Below are positions 1-12,234 of a stretch of 64,000 bases of DNA, one piece after another. The stretch covers positions 22,549,022-22,613,021 of the forward strand of contig CM070563.1 in assembly GCA_036346405.1 (NCBI GenBank), given 5' to 3'. The position numbers were made by a program, and so were the translations under genes. The DNA comes from Phyllostachys edulis (taxonomy: Eukaryota > Streptophyta > Magnoliopsida > Poales > Poaceae). Each line of letters opens with the position of its first letter. Within the stretch, counting starts at the first letter, position 1. Under the pieces are notes generated by a model that was not told the DNA's origin, did no database searches, and worked only from the letters and a program-made list of their open reading frames with translations.

Positions 1-660
1 TAAAAATGTTGGAATGATAAAAATGTTGGAATGATTTGGTTGGGAAGCGATTCGGATGTTGGCTGTTGGTTAGGAAGTAAACAGGGTTGTTCATTAATCG
101 TTTCACGGAACTTGTTTACTTATGTATTTAATCTTTTAAATTATGCTCTTCAATCTATTTATTGTATTTATTGTCAATAATGCTTTCTGCAAAACAGCCA
201 TAAAGCTATCCTTGTCAAGCCTTGTATAAATACTATTCGCATACTTTTCCCTACGACTTGCTGAGTACTTTATGTACTCACAGCTATACGCCATTTGTTG
301 ATCAGTCACCGAAGACGGACCAGGGAACTCAAAGTTCTATGAAAAGGAGTACTTTGAAGAGTATGCGAACTAGGGTGCGTTCTCCACTCGATTTCCTGTG
401 GGCATGTCAGATGGCTACCACGAGTTGTTTTATTCCGCTGCAGATTTACTCTTTTGTCTTAAGCCCTGCGTGGCAAACTCTGTAAAACTTTGACTATAAG
501 GTCTATTGCTACTAAATAATATTAATTTGTCTATTTCTTAGCTACCTTGTTGTATGGATATGATCCATCGATGTTGCAACTATGTGCACTAGCTACTGAT
601 CCAGGGACTAGTGCAGATATACACAGAGGGTCCTGGATCCGGAGATCTGGGGTCCCGACA
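1..660 (+). mobile_element. 3' portion of a gypsy-type LTR (left end outside window)
   Basis: No coding sequence is visible. The segment around 235-520 (a 'cttgctgagtac' box, then 'ctccactcgat', then a motif near 'ggcaaac') aligns by eye with 33060-33345 inside the complete solo LTR at 29600-33598, so this is an LTR in the plus orientation. Its last bases, 'ggtcccgaca' ending at 660, match the CA-ending terminus of the minus-strand LTR that begins at 61254. A MULE coding remnant starts immediately at 661 and no tRNA primer-binding site follows. This is therefore a solo LTR, or the 3' LTR of an element extending left of the window. Family assignment to Ty3/gypsy is inferred from similarity to the other TGTAAC-type LTRs here. 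Confidence 0.7.
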
Positions 661-1075
661 TTGCACTTAACAGGCCAATATGCCGGTCATGTATGGTGCA
701 TACGTTAGGACAGCTCTGTACAACAGAAATCTTCGCGTTCCTCAGAAACCACAACCAACTGGTGGTGTTCTCGCTTTCGATGAATGCAAACACCATGGGA
801 ACAACCTAGTTGTTCCCGTGCATCGTAATTGCAGTAAGTGTCTGCCCCTTGTACTTCCTAGTCAGGAATGTGTCATTCACGCACAAGATCGGGCGACAAT
901 GTTGGAATGCATTGATGCATGAACCAAATACGAAGAAGGCTCGCTTTAGTACCCTCTTCTTGGCGATCCACGGATATGGGGAATTGGCAATGTCGACACA
1001 AGTACCGGAATTCTTGTCCTCTAGAACGATGTGTAAGTTTGTTGGATGTATTTGTTTGAATAGATAGAGGCGAGA
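661..1075 (-). pseudogene. MULE (Mutator-like) transposase fragment
   Basis: Read on the minus strand, the frame gives a continuous MuDR/MULE-type catalytic region. It has a segment like RVLKRAFFVFGSC, then NDTFLTRKYKG (the position of the first DDE aspartate, usually DGTF, here with N before D), then VVPMVFAFIESENTTSW and WLWFLRNAK, then PNVCTIHDRHIG, which holds the second aspartate. One in-frame TAG stop lies just before VVPM, near 816-818. The frame is cut off at 661 by the LTR to the left, so the C-terminal part with the catalytic glutamate, the SWIM zinc finger and the element ends is missing. No start codon or upstream exon can be assigned. Known MULE transposases act on DNA in the nucleus; this copy cannot be functional. 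Confidence 0.85.
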
Positions 1076-1589
1076 ATTTATTTGAAGAGATGGGAAAGAG
1101 TTTGTTAGGAGTTGGTGTCTCCCGGTTTTTCTATTAGTTTGTTTTTTCCCCTAAAGTTTAATAGAGGTTGGATAGAAAATGGAAAGGCAAATGAGAGATC
1201 TGACGACTGCTCAGTCTTTTTAATTAGTAGAGATAAATACGACGCTCTTGGTTGCATTCGGGAGAAGGCAACAGTCGATGCGTACACACACTAAAATATG
1301 CAATGCACTCATGACAGTGCTTGATCATCTCTTTGTTAATGTTATAGAGCAATAAAAGTAGTAATGTGCACATGTATACAAAAGAGTGCTTGTTTTCTAA
1401 GACTCTAATCATCAAAGGAAACACTAAAAAGATAAAGAAAAATAGGAGAAAATACTCTAGAATAGGTACCCTATGGTGGAGATTTGTAAGGATCAAGATA
1501 GGATCAAATGTATGTATATTAAAGTGAAAGTCATTTTGGGTTATTGACACCAAAATAGTCATTTTACCATCCATATACACCCCTATATG
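1076..1589. other. Intergenic stretch without a recognisable gene
   Basis: AT-rich sequence between the MULE remnant and the hAT element. Short open frames exist on both strands but show no family motif. The last 8 bases (1582-1589, CCTATATG) are the left target-site duplication of the hAT element that follows. The stretch may be part of the old MULE, but no terminal inverted repeat was identified. Confidence 0.5.
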
Positions 1590-2509
1590 TAGGCCTGATA
1601 ATGGGCCAAGACCCAACCTGAACCCCACCCTGGCCCTATATAATTGGCATCAGCCCTAACCCTCGTTCAGCCAACCAAAAAATGATAAAACCCCATCTAG
1701 CCCAATCCATTAAGCAAAACACCCTAATAGTGAGAGAACCCTCAGGCCAACCCATTTAAACTCTTGGGCCTCTTCTTCTCTTTACAGCTTACCTACTCCT
1801 GGGCCAACCCACCTTGTCCGCTGTCACAGTGTCAGCTCCCACGGCCGGCGGAGCTTGCGAGGATGTGCAAGACCAAGAACTCCATCGCCATCACCACTAG
1901 GGCTGGAAAAATAGCTCGAGGCTCGTGGCTCGACTCGGGCTCGTTACGGCTCGGCTCGGGCTCGGCTCGTGAATTTTTGAGCCGAGCCGAGCCCACCTTT
2001 TGGCTCGGTGAAATTTCGAGCCGAGCTCGAGCCAGGCTCGCGAGCTGCTCGGCGAGCTTTTTGGCTCGGCCCAATATTGGAGGCCCAGGTCGGCAGCGAC
2101 GGCAGGTCCTCCTGCGCTGCACCCGGCCTAGTTGGCTTTTGCCCTACACCCCTTTGCCTTTGCGGCCGTGCGGCGTGCCCTAACCCTTTGTGCTTACAGC
2201 CGATCCCCTTCCAGTGCTTCCACCTGGCGCCACTGCCCCCCGTCCACCCGGTGCCGCCGCGCCGTGGTCCCTGGCTCCCCACCCCGTGCTCCCCCCGTGA
2301 CCCCATCCTCCTCAGGCCGATTCTGCCGGAGGTGCCCGCCATCTCTGCCATCTTCGCGACTCCGCCGATTCCGATCCCCTTCCAGTGCTTCCACCCGGCG
2401 CCGCCGCCCCCCGTCCACCCGGTGCCGCCGCGCTGTGGTCCCTAGCTTCATCGGTGTCCGGTCGCCCCCCTACAGCTGCTTCGGTGGCCGGCTTCTCCAT
2501 CCGCCGCGC

Positions 2510-5079
2510 ATGGATCGACACCAACGGAGCTTGGAGTCTCGTGCGCTAGGGAAGAGAAAGGCCGACGACGTTGGGGCCTCCGCCTCGGCACTAGCTGGCA
2601 GGCGTGGAACCGGTCGTCGTCTCCTCAGCTCCTCCCAGCCGGCTCCTGACATCGCCACCAAACCTACATCACCCTCGGTGAGTCTCCACTCTCCACTCTT
2701 CACTTCATTATCATGTGTGATCTGTTGATTGCTGAATACTTGATCAGTTGATTGCCTTCTTATTACAAGTATTTGGTTCAAGTGAATAAGTGATGCTCTG
2801 AACAGACTTCACAATATTTGTTATATGATACGCATTTACAAGTTAGAAGTTTGAAGCCCTTGTTGGTCAATTTTGAATGTTATGCGAAACAGACTTCGTC
2901 AATTTTGAATTCTCGTGTCGATGTTCTAATATTTGTTACAAATTTGGTCAATTCCTGTAAGTTACAACTGATGCTCTAAACAGACTTCACAATATTGATG
3001 GTGATGGAAGCAACATGAATGATTCCTGCTGCTGCTGACTCGTAGTCAGCTTGCTGTCCAAACTAGAACATGTACCTTCAAGTATGGTCTATAGTCTAGT
3101 CTTACAAACATGTACAAATATGTAGAGCTCCTGCTGTCTTTTTTTAAGATTTAGTCTTTAGCAGTCTTAATGCATTGGTGCTACCATGTCTTTGTATTTA
3201 CTATTTAGTATGACTTTTCATCTATTAATCTTCTTGTGCAAATTTGACATTACCAACTAAACGTTTATTGTTGCTAAAAGTGCAATATTTTCCTTCCATG
3301 TCTAATTATCTCCATTTTTTATTGCAGTCGTCTAGCGAGGATGAGGATTGGGAGCATATGGCTGATGATGATCAACCATCTGATGTGGAGGGGGAACAAG
3401 GACATGTCTCGCTGGATTCAAGTTCAAATGATGATGAACAAGAACAAGGAGCCGTGGAATTGACAGAAGATGGTGCTACCGTCTCTCAAGGAAGATCAAG
3501 GAGAGAGGCAAAAAGGCAGAAAGGATCTCCGAAGGCAACTGGGAGACAAAAACAAAGATCAGATTGTTGGAAGATCTTCAAGGTGGTGACTGTTCCATCG
3601 AAGACAAAGAAGGGAGAGATCGATACAAAGGCAAAGTGTAGGTTTTGCTACAAACTCATGTCTTACAAGCAAGGGGGAGCTACTTCACATCTGATGAGGC
3701 ACATACCAAAGTGCACGCCATATCAGAACAAGGTGGCTAAGATGAAGGCTCAAGCTAATCTGATCTTTGGTCCTGCCATGGCAGGTGACACTGGTTTACC
3801 TCTTATTGCCACTCCTAGGGAATATGATCAAGATGAAACTCGTTGAATCATTGCTAAGATGATAATTGTCCATGAGTATCCTTTTAGGATGGTCGAGCAC
3901 ACTTGGTTTATTGTTTTGATGCGTTACTTAAATTCATCATATCAACCTATCGGTAGAAAGACGATAAGAAGTGAATGCATCAAGATTTATGACACAGAGA
4001 GGGAAATTCTTAGGAAGAGCCTCAGAAGTGTTTCCCATATAAGTTTAACTTGTGATTTGTGGACCTCTAACCAAAACCTTTGCTACATGAGTTTGGTAGC
4101 ACATTATATAGATAAAAATTGGGTTATGCAATGTCGTGTGCTGAACTTTATTGAGTTGGATCCTCCACACAGCGGTCTTGTCATAGCTCAGGCTGTCTTT
4201 GATTGCATTGCTGAATGGAAGATAGAGGACAAGATTATCACACTTACTCTTGATAATGCTTCCTCAAATACTGCTGCTATACGTAGTTTAATGGCCAAGT
4301 TTGCTGCTAGAGGATCAGCTCATTTCATTACCAAGTATTTTCATGTTCGATGTGGTTGTCATATAGTGAACTTGGTCGTAAATGATGGCCTACTACCATT
4401 AGCACCTTTGATAAACAAGCTCAGGGAAACAGTCAAGTATATAAAGAAGTCTCCATCTCGTACGCACAAATTCTTACAAATTTGTTCATCACTTGCTTTA
4501 CAAATTGGTCCTGGGTTGAGCCTTGATGTGTCCACACGATGGAGTTCCACATACAAGATGTTGTCGGTTTGCCTTGCTTATAAGGACGCTTTAGTGTGCT
4601 ATGCCGACATGGATGCAAACTATCAATGGCAGCCATCGGGTGAAGATTGGGCATTGTATGAGAAAATTGCACCAATATTGAAGTCCTTAGCTGAAGTGAC
4701 TAGTGCATTTTCTGGATCAACTTATCCAACCGCAAATATTTTTTATCCTTACATAGTCAATGTGAAGATTGCATTAAGAGCTGCAATTGCTTCCGGAGAT
4801 GATCATTTGAAGCTCATGGCTACTGCAATGTTGGACAAGTTCGATAAGTATTGGGAAGAAAAGAACAATGTCATGGTTCTTGCTACTATTCTTGATCCTA
4901 GGTTTAAGATGAGATTCATTGGTTGGTGCTTCAACCAAATGTATGAGCCCTCAAAGGCTGCATATGAGCTTGATGATGTGAGGGTCGAGTTGGAAGATTT
5001 GTATTCACAGTTCGAGATGGATCATTGGCATCCTAGAAAAATTTCTAGTTATGTTTCTTTATGCTTCAGTTGTTGGTAA
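2510..5079 (+). pseudogene. hAT transposase, BED zinc finger type, broken
   Basis: Two exons can be proposed. Exon 1 (2510-2677) starts MDRHQRSLESRALGKRKADD and ends at a GTGAGT donor; exon 2 begins at 3328 after 'attgcag' and the frame is kept. Exon 2 encodes an acidic linker, then a BED zinc finger (DCWKIFKVV... CRFC ... HLMRH), then an RNase H-like core with LTCDLWTS (first aspartate region) and LTLDNASSN (second aspartate region), and a following helical region. A single in-frame TGA at 3844-3846 lies between the zinc finger and the core; the same frame resumes at once, so this looks like one point mutation. The frame ends at 5079 without the C-terminal hAT dimerisation domain, which is present in active family members. 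The product would bind terminal repeats and cut DNA in the nucleus; this copy is presumed inactive. Confidence 0.85.
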
Positions 5080-5439
5080 ATGGTTAGCACGATCACCAGG
5101 AAGCTTCACTTGTACTAAATTCTTCAAAAATAGTGATGTTGTCCCACTACTGTCAGTCCCTTTGGTCATTTTTTTGCATCAGTGTTTTCTTTGCTGTGCT
5201 TATAATATTCCTTTTAGTTTAAGTAGATACTAAGCAAATTCAAATTTTTGCATCAATGTTTTCATTTTTCACCTTGGTTTCTTTGTTTTCACTAACATGG
5301 CTTTGTTTCCACTTGCTGTGTCCTTTGAGTGACCAAAGAACAAAGGCACAAACGAAGGCACGAAGCTAAAGGATGGAAGAATGCTCAAAGCTGATTTTGT
5401 TGTTAGGGCCAGACCGCTCATGATGACCTTTTGTTTTGT

Positions 5440-5720
5440 TTGGTCGTGTGGTTTGGAGTTTAGACTATGGAGTTTAGACTATTATATGGACTGTTATGTT
5501 GACATGGATGAACTATTATATGGACTGTTATGTTGACATGGATGGACTGTTATGTTGACATGGATGGACTGTTAAATACTTAAATATTAAGTGTTAAGTC
5601 TTTCTATTGAATGGATTATGCTGACATGGATGTTGACATAGATGGATTGTTAAATATTAAGTGTTTAGTCTTTCTATTGAATGGATTATGCTGACATGGA
5701 TGTTGATATGGACTGTTATG
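5440..5720. repeat. Short imperfect tandem repeats in hAT 3' region
   Basis: Variants of 'gttatgttgacatggatggact' are repeated in tandem (clearest at 5490-5570), followed by two longer repeats of a unit containing 'tattaagtgttaagtctttctattgaatgg' split over 5580-5700. AT-rich and non-coding. It lies between the truncated transposase frame and the right subterminal region of the nested hAT element. Confidence 0.6.
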
Positions 5721-6242
5721 TTGACAATGACATGGAATCATGGATTGGTTGTTAAATATCAATCTATTTTTCATATGTAGTCTGCTCCCTAATCTTTAGT
5801 GCTATTTGTTTCCACTCTTTTATGTTACGTTCAAATTTGTAATCCATAGACAACACACAAGACATTCGGTTAGTTCTTGAAGATGACCATAAAGTGTACT
5901 ATTATATGTTAACAAAATTCATACTTATCTACATAAAAGTATTGTTAGGATTCCATGCTAGCTTATGTTCTGACATTCTTATTCTCTCGTGCATTTCGAT
6001 TTCAGCTTGGTTCTGACATTTGGCATTTCGATTCTCGCCATTCCTATCCATTGGCCGCCGCCTCTCTCTGTCTCGAGCCGAGCTGAGCCACCAAGCCGAG
6101 CCGGGCTCGCGAGGGCTCACGAGCCGGCTCGAGCCTGACTTCGAGCCGAGCCGAGCCTGCTCCCTGGCTCGGACCCAAAACGAGCCGAGCCGAGCCGAAT
6201 TCCAGACCGAGCCCAGGCGAGCTCGACTCGGCTCGTCACCAC

Positions 6243-6840
6243 CTTCATCTCCTCCATGGACGCCTCCTCCTCCTCCACCACAAGAGACCACCACCAGGGC
6301 CGCTCGCCCCGCACCACCACAGCCACCCACCCGCCCTTCTCCTCTACCTCCTCCACCGCCGCCTCCCTCCAAGCCCTCCGCGACTCCCTTCACGACCTCC
6401 CCCTCCTCCTCACCTTCGTGGCGCTGGACCGGGAGATGCGGTGGTGCGTGGTGGCAGCAAGGTGGCAGACGCGATCGGGCGGCTCTGACTAGCTGGGCGA
6501 CGAGGAGTGGATGTACGCCACCCGCGATGCCTACCTCTGCTTCGAGGAGCCCGACGCCGACGGCCCACTCCGTGGGGATGCCGAGCACGCTCTCCTTGAT
6601 GGTGGTGCAGAAGCACGCGACCGCCAGGGCCGCGGTGAGCCCGCCCACAAGCTGGTAGCACTTGCTCTCGAAGCGCGCCGGGCCAGCAAGGCTCACGGGC
6701 TGAAAGACGCCGACGAGCCGTCGAACTTGACGGCATCCCACGGGTAGAACGGGTTGGCGAAGTCCTTCCCCAACCCCATGCGCGCGCGGTGGTCAACCGC
6801 AGGCGCCTCGGCGGATATGGTGGCGGCCGTGAGGAGGCCA
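6243..6840. pseudogene. Captured, unidentified gene fragment in the outer hAT element
   Basis: A GC-rich block with coding-like composition on both strands. On the plus strand a frame runs from 6256 (MDASSSSTTRDHHQ...) through LQALRDSLHDLPLLLTF and is stopped at about 6488. It continues the frame ...KTKNSIAITT that precedes the nested hAT element at 1860-1897, so the plus strand may be the true one. On the minus strand a stretch with QLVGGLTAALAVACFCTT looks like a membrane segment and is an alternative. I do not recognise either product. The pieces probably come from a host gene copied into a non-autonomous hAT element. It lacks a full-length frame on either strand. Confidence 0.4.
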
Positions 6841-7081
6841 GAGGTGAGGGAGGCTCACGCGTAATAGTTTTGCTTTTTTACGATCTTTGCGTTGGTTGTT
6901 AAATGCGTGTGTGTTTAGCAGCCTGTATATGATCCCGATCCAACCCATTTTGAGCAAAACCCAGCCAAGCCCAACCCTTTTTAACCATAGCCCATCTCAA
7001 AACGGCCCGATGCCGGCCCATCCAATAGCCCAACCCTTTCGGCTCGGACGAGTTCGGCCCATTACTAGGCCTACCTATATG

Positions 7082-7904
7082 TCAAAGTTACTTATCTTCT
7101 TGCTAATTTCTCACGAATTTATAGTCAAATCATGACACATCAGCAACCATGATCTCGTGGGGTCCACCAGGCAACTCATCTCGGTTTCTCTCTTCCCATT
7201 CATCACTGATAGTCTCCCTCTCTAACTGCACAACGGCGTTGTGGTTAGTGGTAGCAGCGCTGTCCCTAGTGGGTCCCATGCGCATGTGATATGATAATAG
7301 CGTGGCTACTAATGTGTCATATTTTGATGAAAAATTTCGTGTGAAATTGGTGACAAAAAAAAGTAAAATGTGTCAAAAAACCTAGGGTTTGTGGGCAATT
7401 ACCAAAATATCCTTTGAAGGGTTCTACTCCTTGTGACTATGAATAGATGTCATTTTTGTATTGAGAGAGGTTAATGATAGCATAATAAAGAGTTCTCCAC
7501 TTTCCCTCATATATATGTCTATTGTGTTCATGTGTCCGTGGATTGATCTATAAGTCAGTAACGTAACGACTATCGAATTCTTAATATGTTATCAGCACGA
7601 CTGTGCTATTCAACCCGGGTATGTCGTTTTGTATTACTAGCAATTAGATCAATTTTTGTTTACGTGATGCTAACCACAAATTGATCTACATTGACGCATG
7701 TACACATACTTTGAATAAATCGGCGTTCATCATCAATGGGGAGCCGCGCATTGCTGAGGCGTTAGTCGAGATCGCAAAGGAATTTTTTGCCGTGGCGATC
7801 TACACTGCATCACAAACCGACCGAAATCAAGCAATTAATCTACCGCAAGCAATCTGTGAGTTCGTTCCATGATTCTCAATTTGAAATTTAAAACCTTGAT
7901 TAAT
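7082..7904. other. Intergenic sequence between hAT element and CACTA-1
   Basis: No gene is supported. Around 7580-7600 the string 'atgttatcagcacga' resembles the initiator-tRNA primer-binding site used by some copia elements, which could mark the end of an old LTR (about 7420-7585), but no CA terminus or paired LTR was found. A 63-codon frame at 7681-7869 has no recognisable motif. The expected second terminus of CACTA-1 (a CACTAC sequence) was looked for here and not seen. Confidence 0.4.
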
Positions 7905-7907
7905 TTG

Positions 7908-8335
7908 CAACCGTCATCACACACGGTTCGGAACTGTCATCACAGACAGTTTCCGAACCGTCTGCATTTATTCGTCTGTGATAACAGCGGTTATCACAAA
8001 CGGTTTTTTGTGCTAAAACCGTCTGTGAAGGCGTGGTATCACATATGGTTCTATTGACAAACTGTCTATGAAGGCGCAATATCACAGACGGTTTTGTTGA
8101 CGAACCATCTGTGATACACAGAATTTCACAGACGGTTCTATCTACGAACCGTCTATGATATTCTACCATATCACCGATGGTTTGTAGATAGAACCGTCTG
8201 TGAAATTCTGCGTATCACAGACGGTTCGTCGACAGAACCGTCTGTGATATTACGCCTTCACAGACGGTTTGTCGATAGAACCGTCTGTGATACTACGCCT
8301 TCACAGACGATTTTAGCAAAAAAAAACCGTCTGTG
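7908..8335. repeat. CACTA subterminal repeat array (3' side of CACTA-1)
   Basis: About a dozen copies of a motif close to TCACAGACGGTTC occur as inverted pairs separated by short spacers such as 'tattgac' or 'tagata', so that each pair can form a small hairpin (for example AACCGTCTGTGA next to TCACAGACGGTT). Such repeats are the binding sites for the DNA-binding transposition protein in En/Spm-like elements. The same motif family recurs at 14945-15155, 19688-20080, 21290-21602, 24475-24845 and 26590-26850. Confidence 0.9.
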
Positions 8336-8547
8336 ATAGTTCATTATCCCAACTACATTTTTTCTGATTTTTGACTAGCCTGAGGAATTGCTAGCCATGC
8401 CCTTTGAAAACAAGCATGCGAACAAACAGATACATCACAGATAATCAAATTGTTGACAACACGAAGTGATCATTACTCAAAATAAATTACAAAAGATCGA
8501 ATTTGTTCAAATATTATCGCTATAGTTACAATTGGATTACAATTGAG

Positions 8548-11164
8548 TTAATTGTTTGCAGGTGGTTGAGAGGTGTCGGCGGGGTGAAACTCTGGGTCAG
8601 CAATGGAGTGAAATTCTCCCTTGTCCTTAACGATATCTGATATGATAAAGGCGCAGAGCTTCTCTCGAATGTCCTTGATCTCATCCGCAAAGAGTCCATC
8701 TAATTCTATTATCGAGTCCTGTCGCTAGCAAGAGTAAAATGGTAAGCATACATATTTAAATTTATAATTAGGAAATAATTATTTCGAGATTGACAAACCT
8801 CGGGATCCTTCTTCGTAGCACTAATGATTTGCTGCATATGATGGCAAACGTAGATTGCACATAGCTCATCATTTTTTTGCTGGTGGCACTGCAAAAATAG
8901 AATTACATATATAGGTATAGTCAGTTCGAGACACGTTATTACGAAGTATGATATAGGATTATTATGTTGTAGTGCGTATCGGAAATTGCATCATGTGTGT
9001 TATTTTGGCACTCGATTCATTGTATAATCCTCCGTTGGCAACATAGTCGATGAACGACCTACATGATTCCAAAAAGTTATCCTCGGCCATTTCAAACGAA
9101 TGAAGACTACAATAGAGTTATGTATGGAGGAAATGAGCTTACCTCTCGAGTATTCCTTGCAGAACGCTGAAGTCATGGTTGTTGTGGACTAGGGAATCAA
9201 GGTATATCACATGGTTCCACTTTGTTATAATGACTAAAAGGATCTAGTGGTACCTACTCATGTGTGTCGCTATAGTCATTAAACCTAAGTTCGTGCTGCG
9301 TATAAAGTACAAATGAAATTTGTATAGCAAGTAGTGACACTTACCCTTGGTTGTAGGGCACCACTATGTACTTCTTCTTCTGCTGACAAAGCAATGATGC
9401 CGTTATGTATTCCTCGACAAAGGACAAGTCTGTTTCGATGGTTTGCATAGATACCACGTGTGGGTCGAGGAAACCCACCGGTTCTCGCCATGCCCGGGCA
9501 TTTTTCATTATGTATCTATACATAAGCAATGAGTTGTGATATTTATCGGTATTATATCGGTATTATGTGAATGTGGAACTTGATTGTACACACTTACAGT
9601 GTCCAACATCGTAGAAGCAAGGCGTTGAGGCCAACGAGGTTGAATAAATCATATAAGTCGTTGAAGCCCACGACAAAGTCGCCCACCCCGTTGAAGAAAT
9701 GCTCATCCTTATATGCGACGGTGATTCCAATATCGCACCCCTTCTTTTTGGTCTTCTGCATGTACCAGGCATGCAAAGCGACAAGCATATCCAACGCGAA
9801 TATACGTGTGCCGAACAACAGCTTCCCGATGGAGTAATTCCCGGACGTCCCGGGCTTCCCGACCTTGGGAGGCGCCTTAATGTTCATTGATTTCGATTTG
9901 GCCTTCATGACTGGCAGCGTCTTCCTGCGAGACGACTCGAGAACCGATACGGCAGTACGCTTTTCTTGTTCCTTTGGCGTCTTCTCCACGGGAACCGATG
10001 AGGTAGCCTTCTAAGGCGAAATATGAGGTGGAGTCATCGAGGGTCCCGTTGGAGAGGAATGGTCATGTCGAGATCGCGGCACTGATGGGTCTAGGGTGAT
10101 GTCCTTCTTGGGCCACTGGATAAAAGTGTGCACAACATCTCCTAGTGTTCTGATATCTTCGTTCGGGCGAATCTCTAGTGGGACAGCCATGAAATTGTCA
10201 TGTACCATATCCATCTGGACCCTGGTGTAACCACGACACACCGGGCACCGTCAGACCGCCTTCTTCCTTCTGGTTTGGGTACACCATCCCCGCCCAAATT
10301 TAAATAGAAATGGACCCAACCATCCTCACTTAGAGCTTGCAGGGCGTCGGCCCCTACAAAACGATACGCAATTAGCTAAGACATCCTATAGGTCTATCTT
10401 TGGTGCATTCCATAGATATACATTTTCTTGATGTCGTCTATCGGTAATTGGACATCGTCATGTTCAGAATTATGCGTGGACACGACACTACTCCGATGTC
10501 GAGCAGGACTGGCTCCCAAATTAACAAAGGCGGCTTGTGACTGGCTCAGGAGTTTATTCATTTTATCCTACAATGCTGCTAGCTTTCCTTCAAATTTTTC
10601 AGTAATCATCTATACCAACTGATCCTCGCGCTCAGCCTCGGATCTCTTTCTACTCCTATATGTGTAGTAGTCATCTGCGAATCCATGACTCCAAGGTACA
10701 TGAACCCCAAGGCCTCGTGTGCGACCCGGGTGCTCCTTGTTTCCCAAGGCCGTAGATAGTATATCCTTCTCCCTGTCTGCTTGGAAGGAGCCTTGAGACG
10801 TTTGGGCAGTCAATTCACGCTGCAAGAGGTCATCATGTTATTATAGACACTATGAAGTTATGGACTTTTTAACAACTAGGTAGTTCAATATATTTACCAC
10901 ACGTTGGGACACTTCCTGGTCTGCCAGGTTTGTGAAAGAGATGCTGCCCGAAGACAAGACTTTTGCCCACGCTTTTAACTAGCTTAGGGAACGCGGGTCT
11001 GTGATATCAGGAAATGACCCGGTTGCGTTCTCCTCCTCTGCCTAATGCATCATTATCATCGACGGAAATCCAGATGCGTTAGGCGGCGTCGGTGACGGCG
11101 GCGAAGATGGTGCTTTTGCCATCTGCGGCGTCGGTGACCGCAGCGAAGACGGTGCCTCTGCCAT
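8548..11164 (-). pseudogene. CACTA second gene, Ulp1-like (C48) protease protein, degenerate
   Basis: The frame starts MAEAPSSLRS at 11164 and ends PPANN-stop at 8548. Multi-exon, with conserved blocks in order: a linker block ending DQEVSQRV (about 10910), a block with TALGNKEHPGRTRGLG and DDYYTYRSRKR (10825-10610), a block with MVHDNFMAVPLEIRPNEDI and DITLDPS (10241-10060), a block with KLLFGTRIFALDM and DFVVGFNDLYDLFN (9900-9600), EPVGFLDPHVVS and EYITASLL (9500-9350), then VIYLDSLVHNNHDF (about 9200) and LCAIYVCHHMQQI (about 8860). The last blocks match Ulp1/SENP-type cysteine protease order His...Asp...Cys. Nonsense codons are visible: TAG at 10011-10013 and a TAG directly after the catalytic-region histidine near 9246. 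Compared with CACTA-2, an N-terminal region of about 200 codons is missing. Such proteins are common second genes of plant CACTA elements; their role is unclear. Confidence 0.8.

Positions 11165-12234
<1,070 letters not shown>

Larger units (their letters stand above)
1898..6234 (+). mobile_element. Nested hAT element carrying a transposase gene
   Basis: The left end is TAGGGCTGGAAAAATAGCTC. Both subterminal regions (1915-2080 and 6070-6234) are packed with GGCTCG / CGAGCC motifs in inverse orientation. The 8 bases before the left end (1890-1897, ATCACCAC) recur with one mismatch as GTCACCAC at 6235-6242, supporting an 8-bp hAT target duplication. The right terminus lacks the expected inverse of the first 20 bases, so it seems eroded or truncated. 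The insertion splits a coding-like stretch of the outer element: frame-wise ...NSIAITT is followed by FISSMDASS once the insert is ignored. The element contains the transposase gene at 2510-5079 and a 3' non-coding region with short tandem repeats (5440-5720). Confidence 0.7.
1590..7073. mobile_element. Non-autonomous hAT element with captured gene fragment (outer element)
   Basis: The left end reads TAGGCCTGATAATGGGCC and the right end is its near-perfect inverse (GGCCCATTACTAGGCCTA). The 8-bp sequence CCTATATG is present immediately outside both ends (1582-1589 and 7074-7081). This is the hallmark of a hAT insertion. The terminal 300 bases are rich in 'cccaaccc' and 'gcccaa' motifs typical of hAT subterminal regions. 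Between the ends lie a GC-rich coding-like segment (about 1850-1897 continuing at 6243-6840) and, inserted into it, a second hAT element at 1898-6234. Without that insert the outer element would be about 1.15 kb, too short for a transposase, so it is a Pack-type non-autonomous element. The perfect target duplication suggests it is younger than its surroundings. Confidence 0.85.

Noticed and set aside
1764..2728. Long overlapping frames on both strands in the 5' region of the nested hAT element
   Set aside because: They follow from the GGCTCG/CGAGCC motifs and CCG-rich leader; only the exon starting at 2510 has a splice donor and fits the transposase.
5929..6741. 270-codon minus-strand frame covering the right side of the hAT pair
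   Set aside because: It runs across the inner element's right boundary and a glycine-rich stretch caused by CCT repeats, so it cannot be one gene; part of it may overlap a captured fragment.
7420..7600. End of a copia LTR with primer-binding site
   Set aside because: Only a weak 'ttatcagcacga' match, no CA terminus and no second LTR; kept as a remark in the intergenic entry.
7908..8335. Regular short repeats resembling a CRISPR array
   Set aside because: The repeats alternate in orientation, spacers are a few bases and similar to one another, and the setting is a plant CACTA element; they are subterminal transposase-binding repeats.
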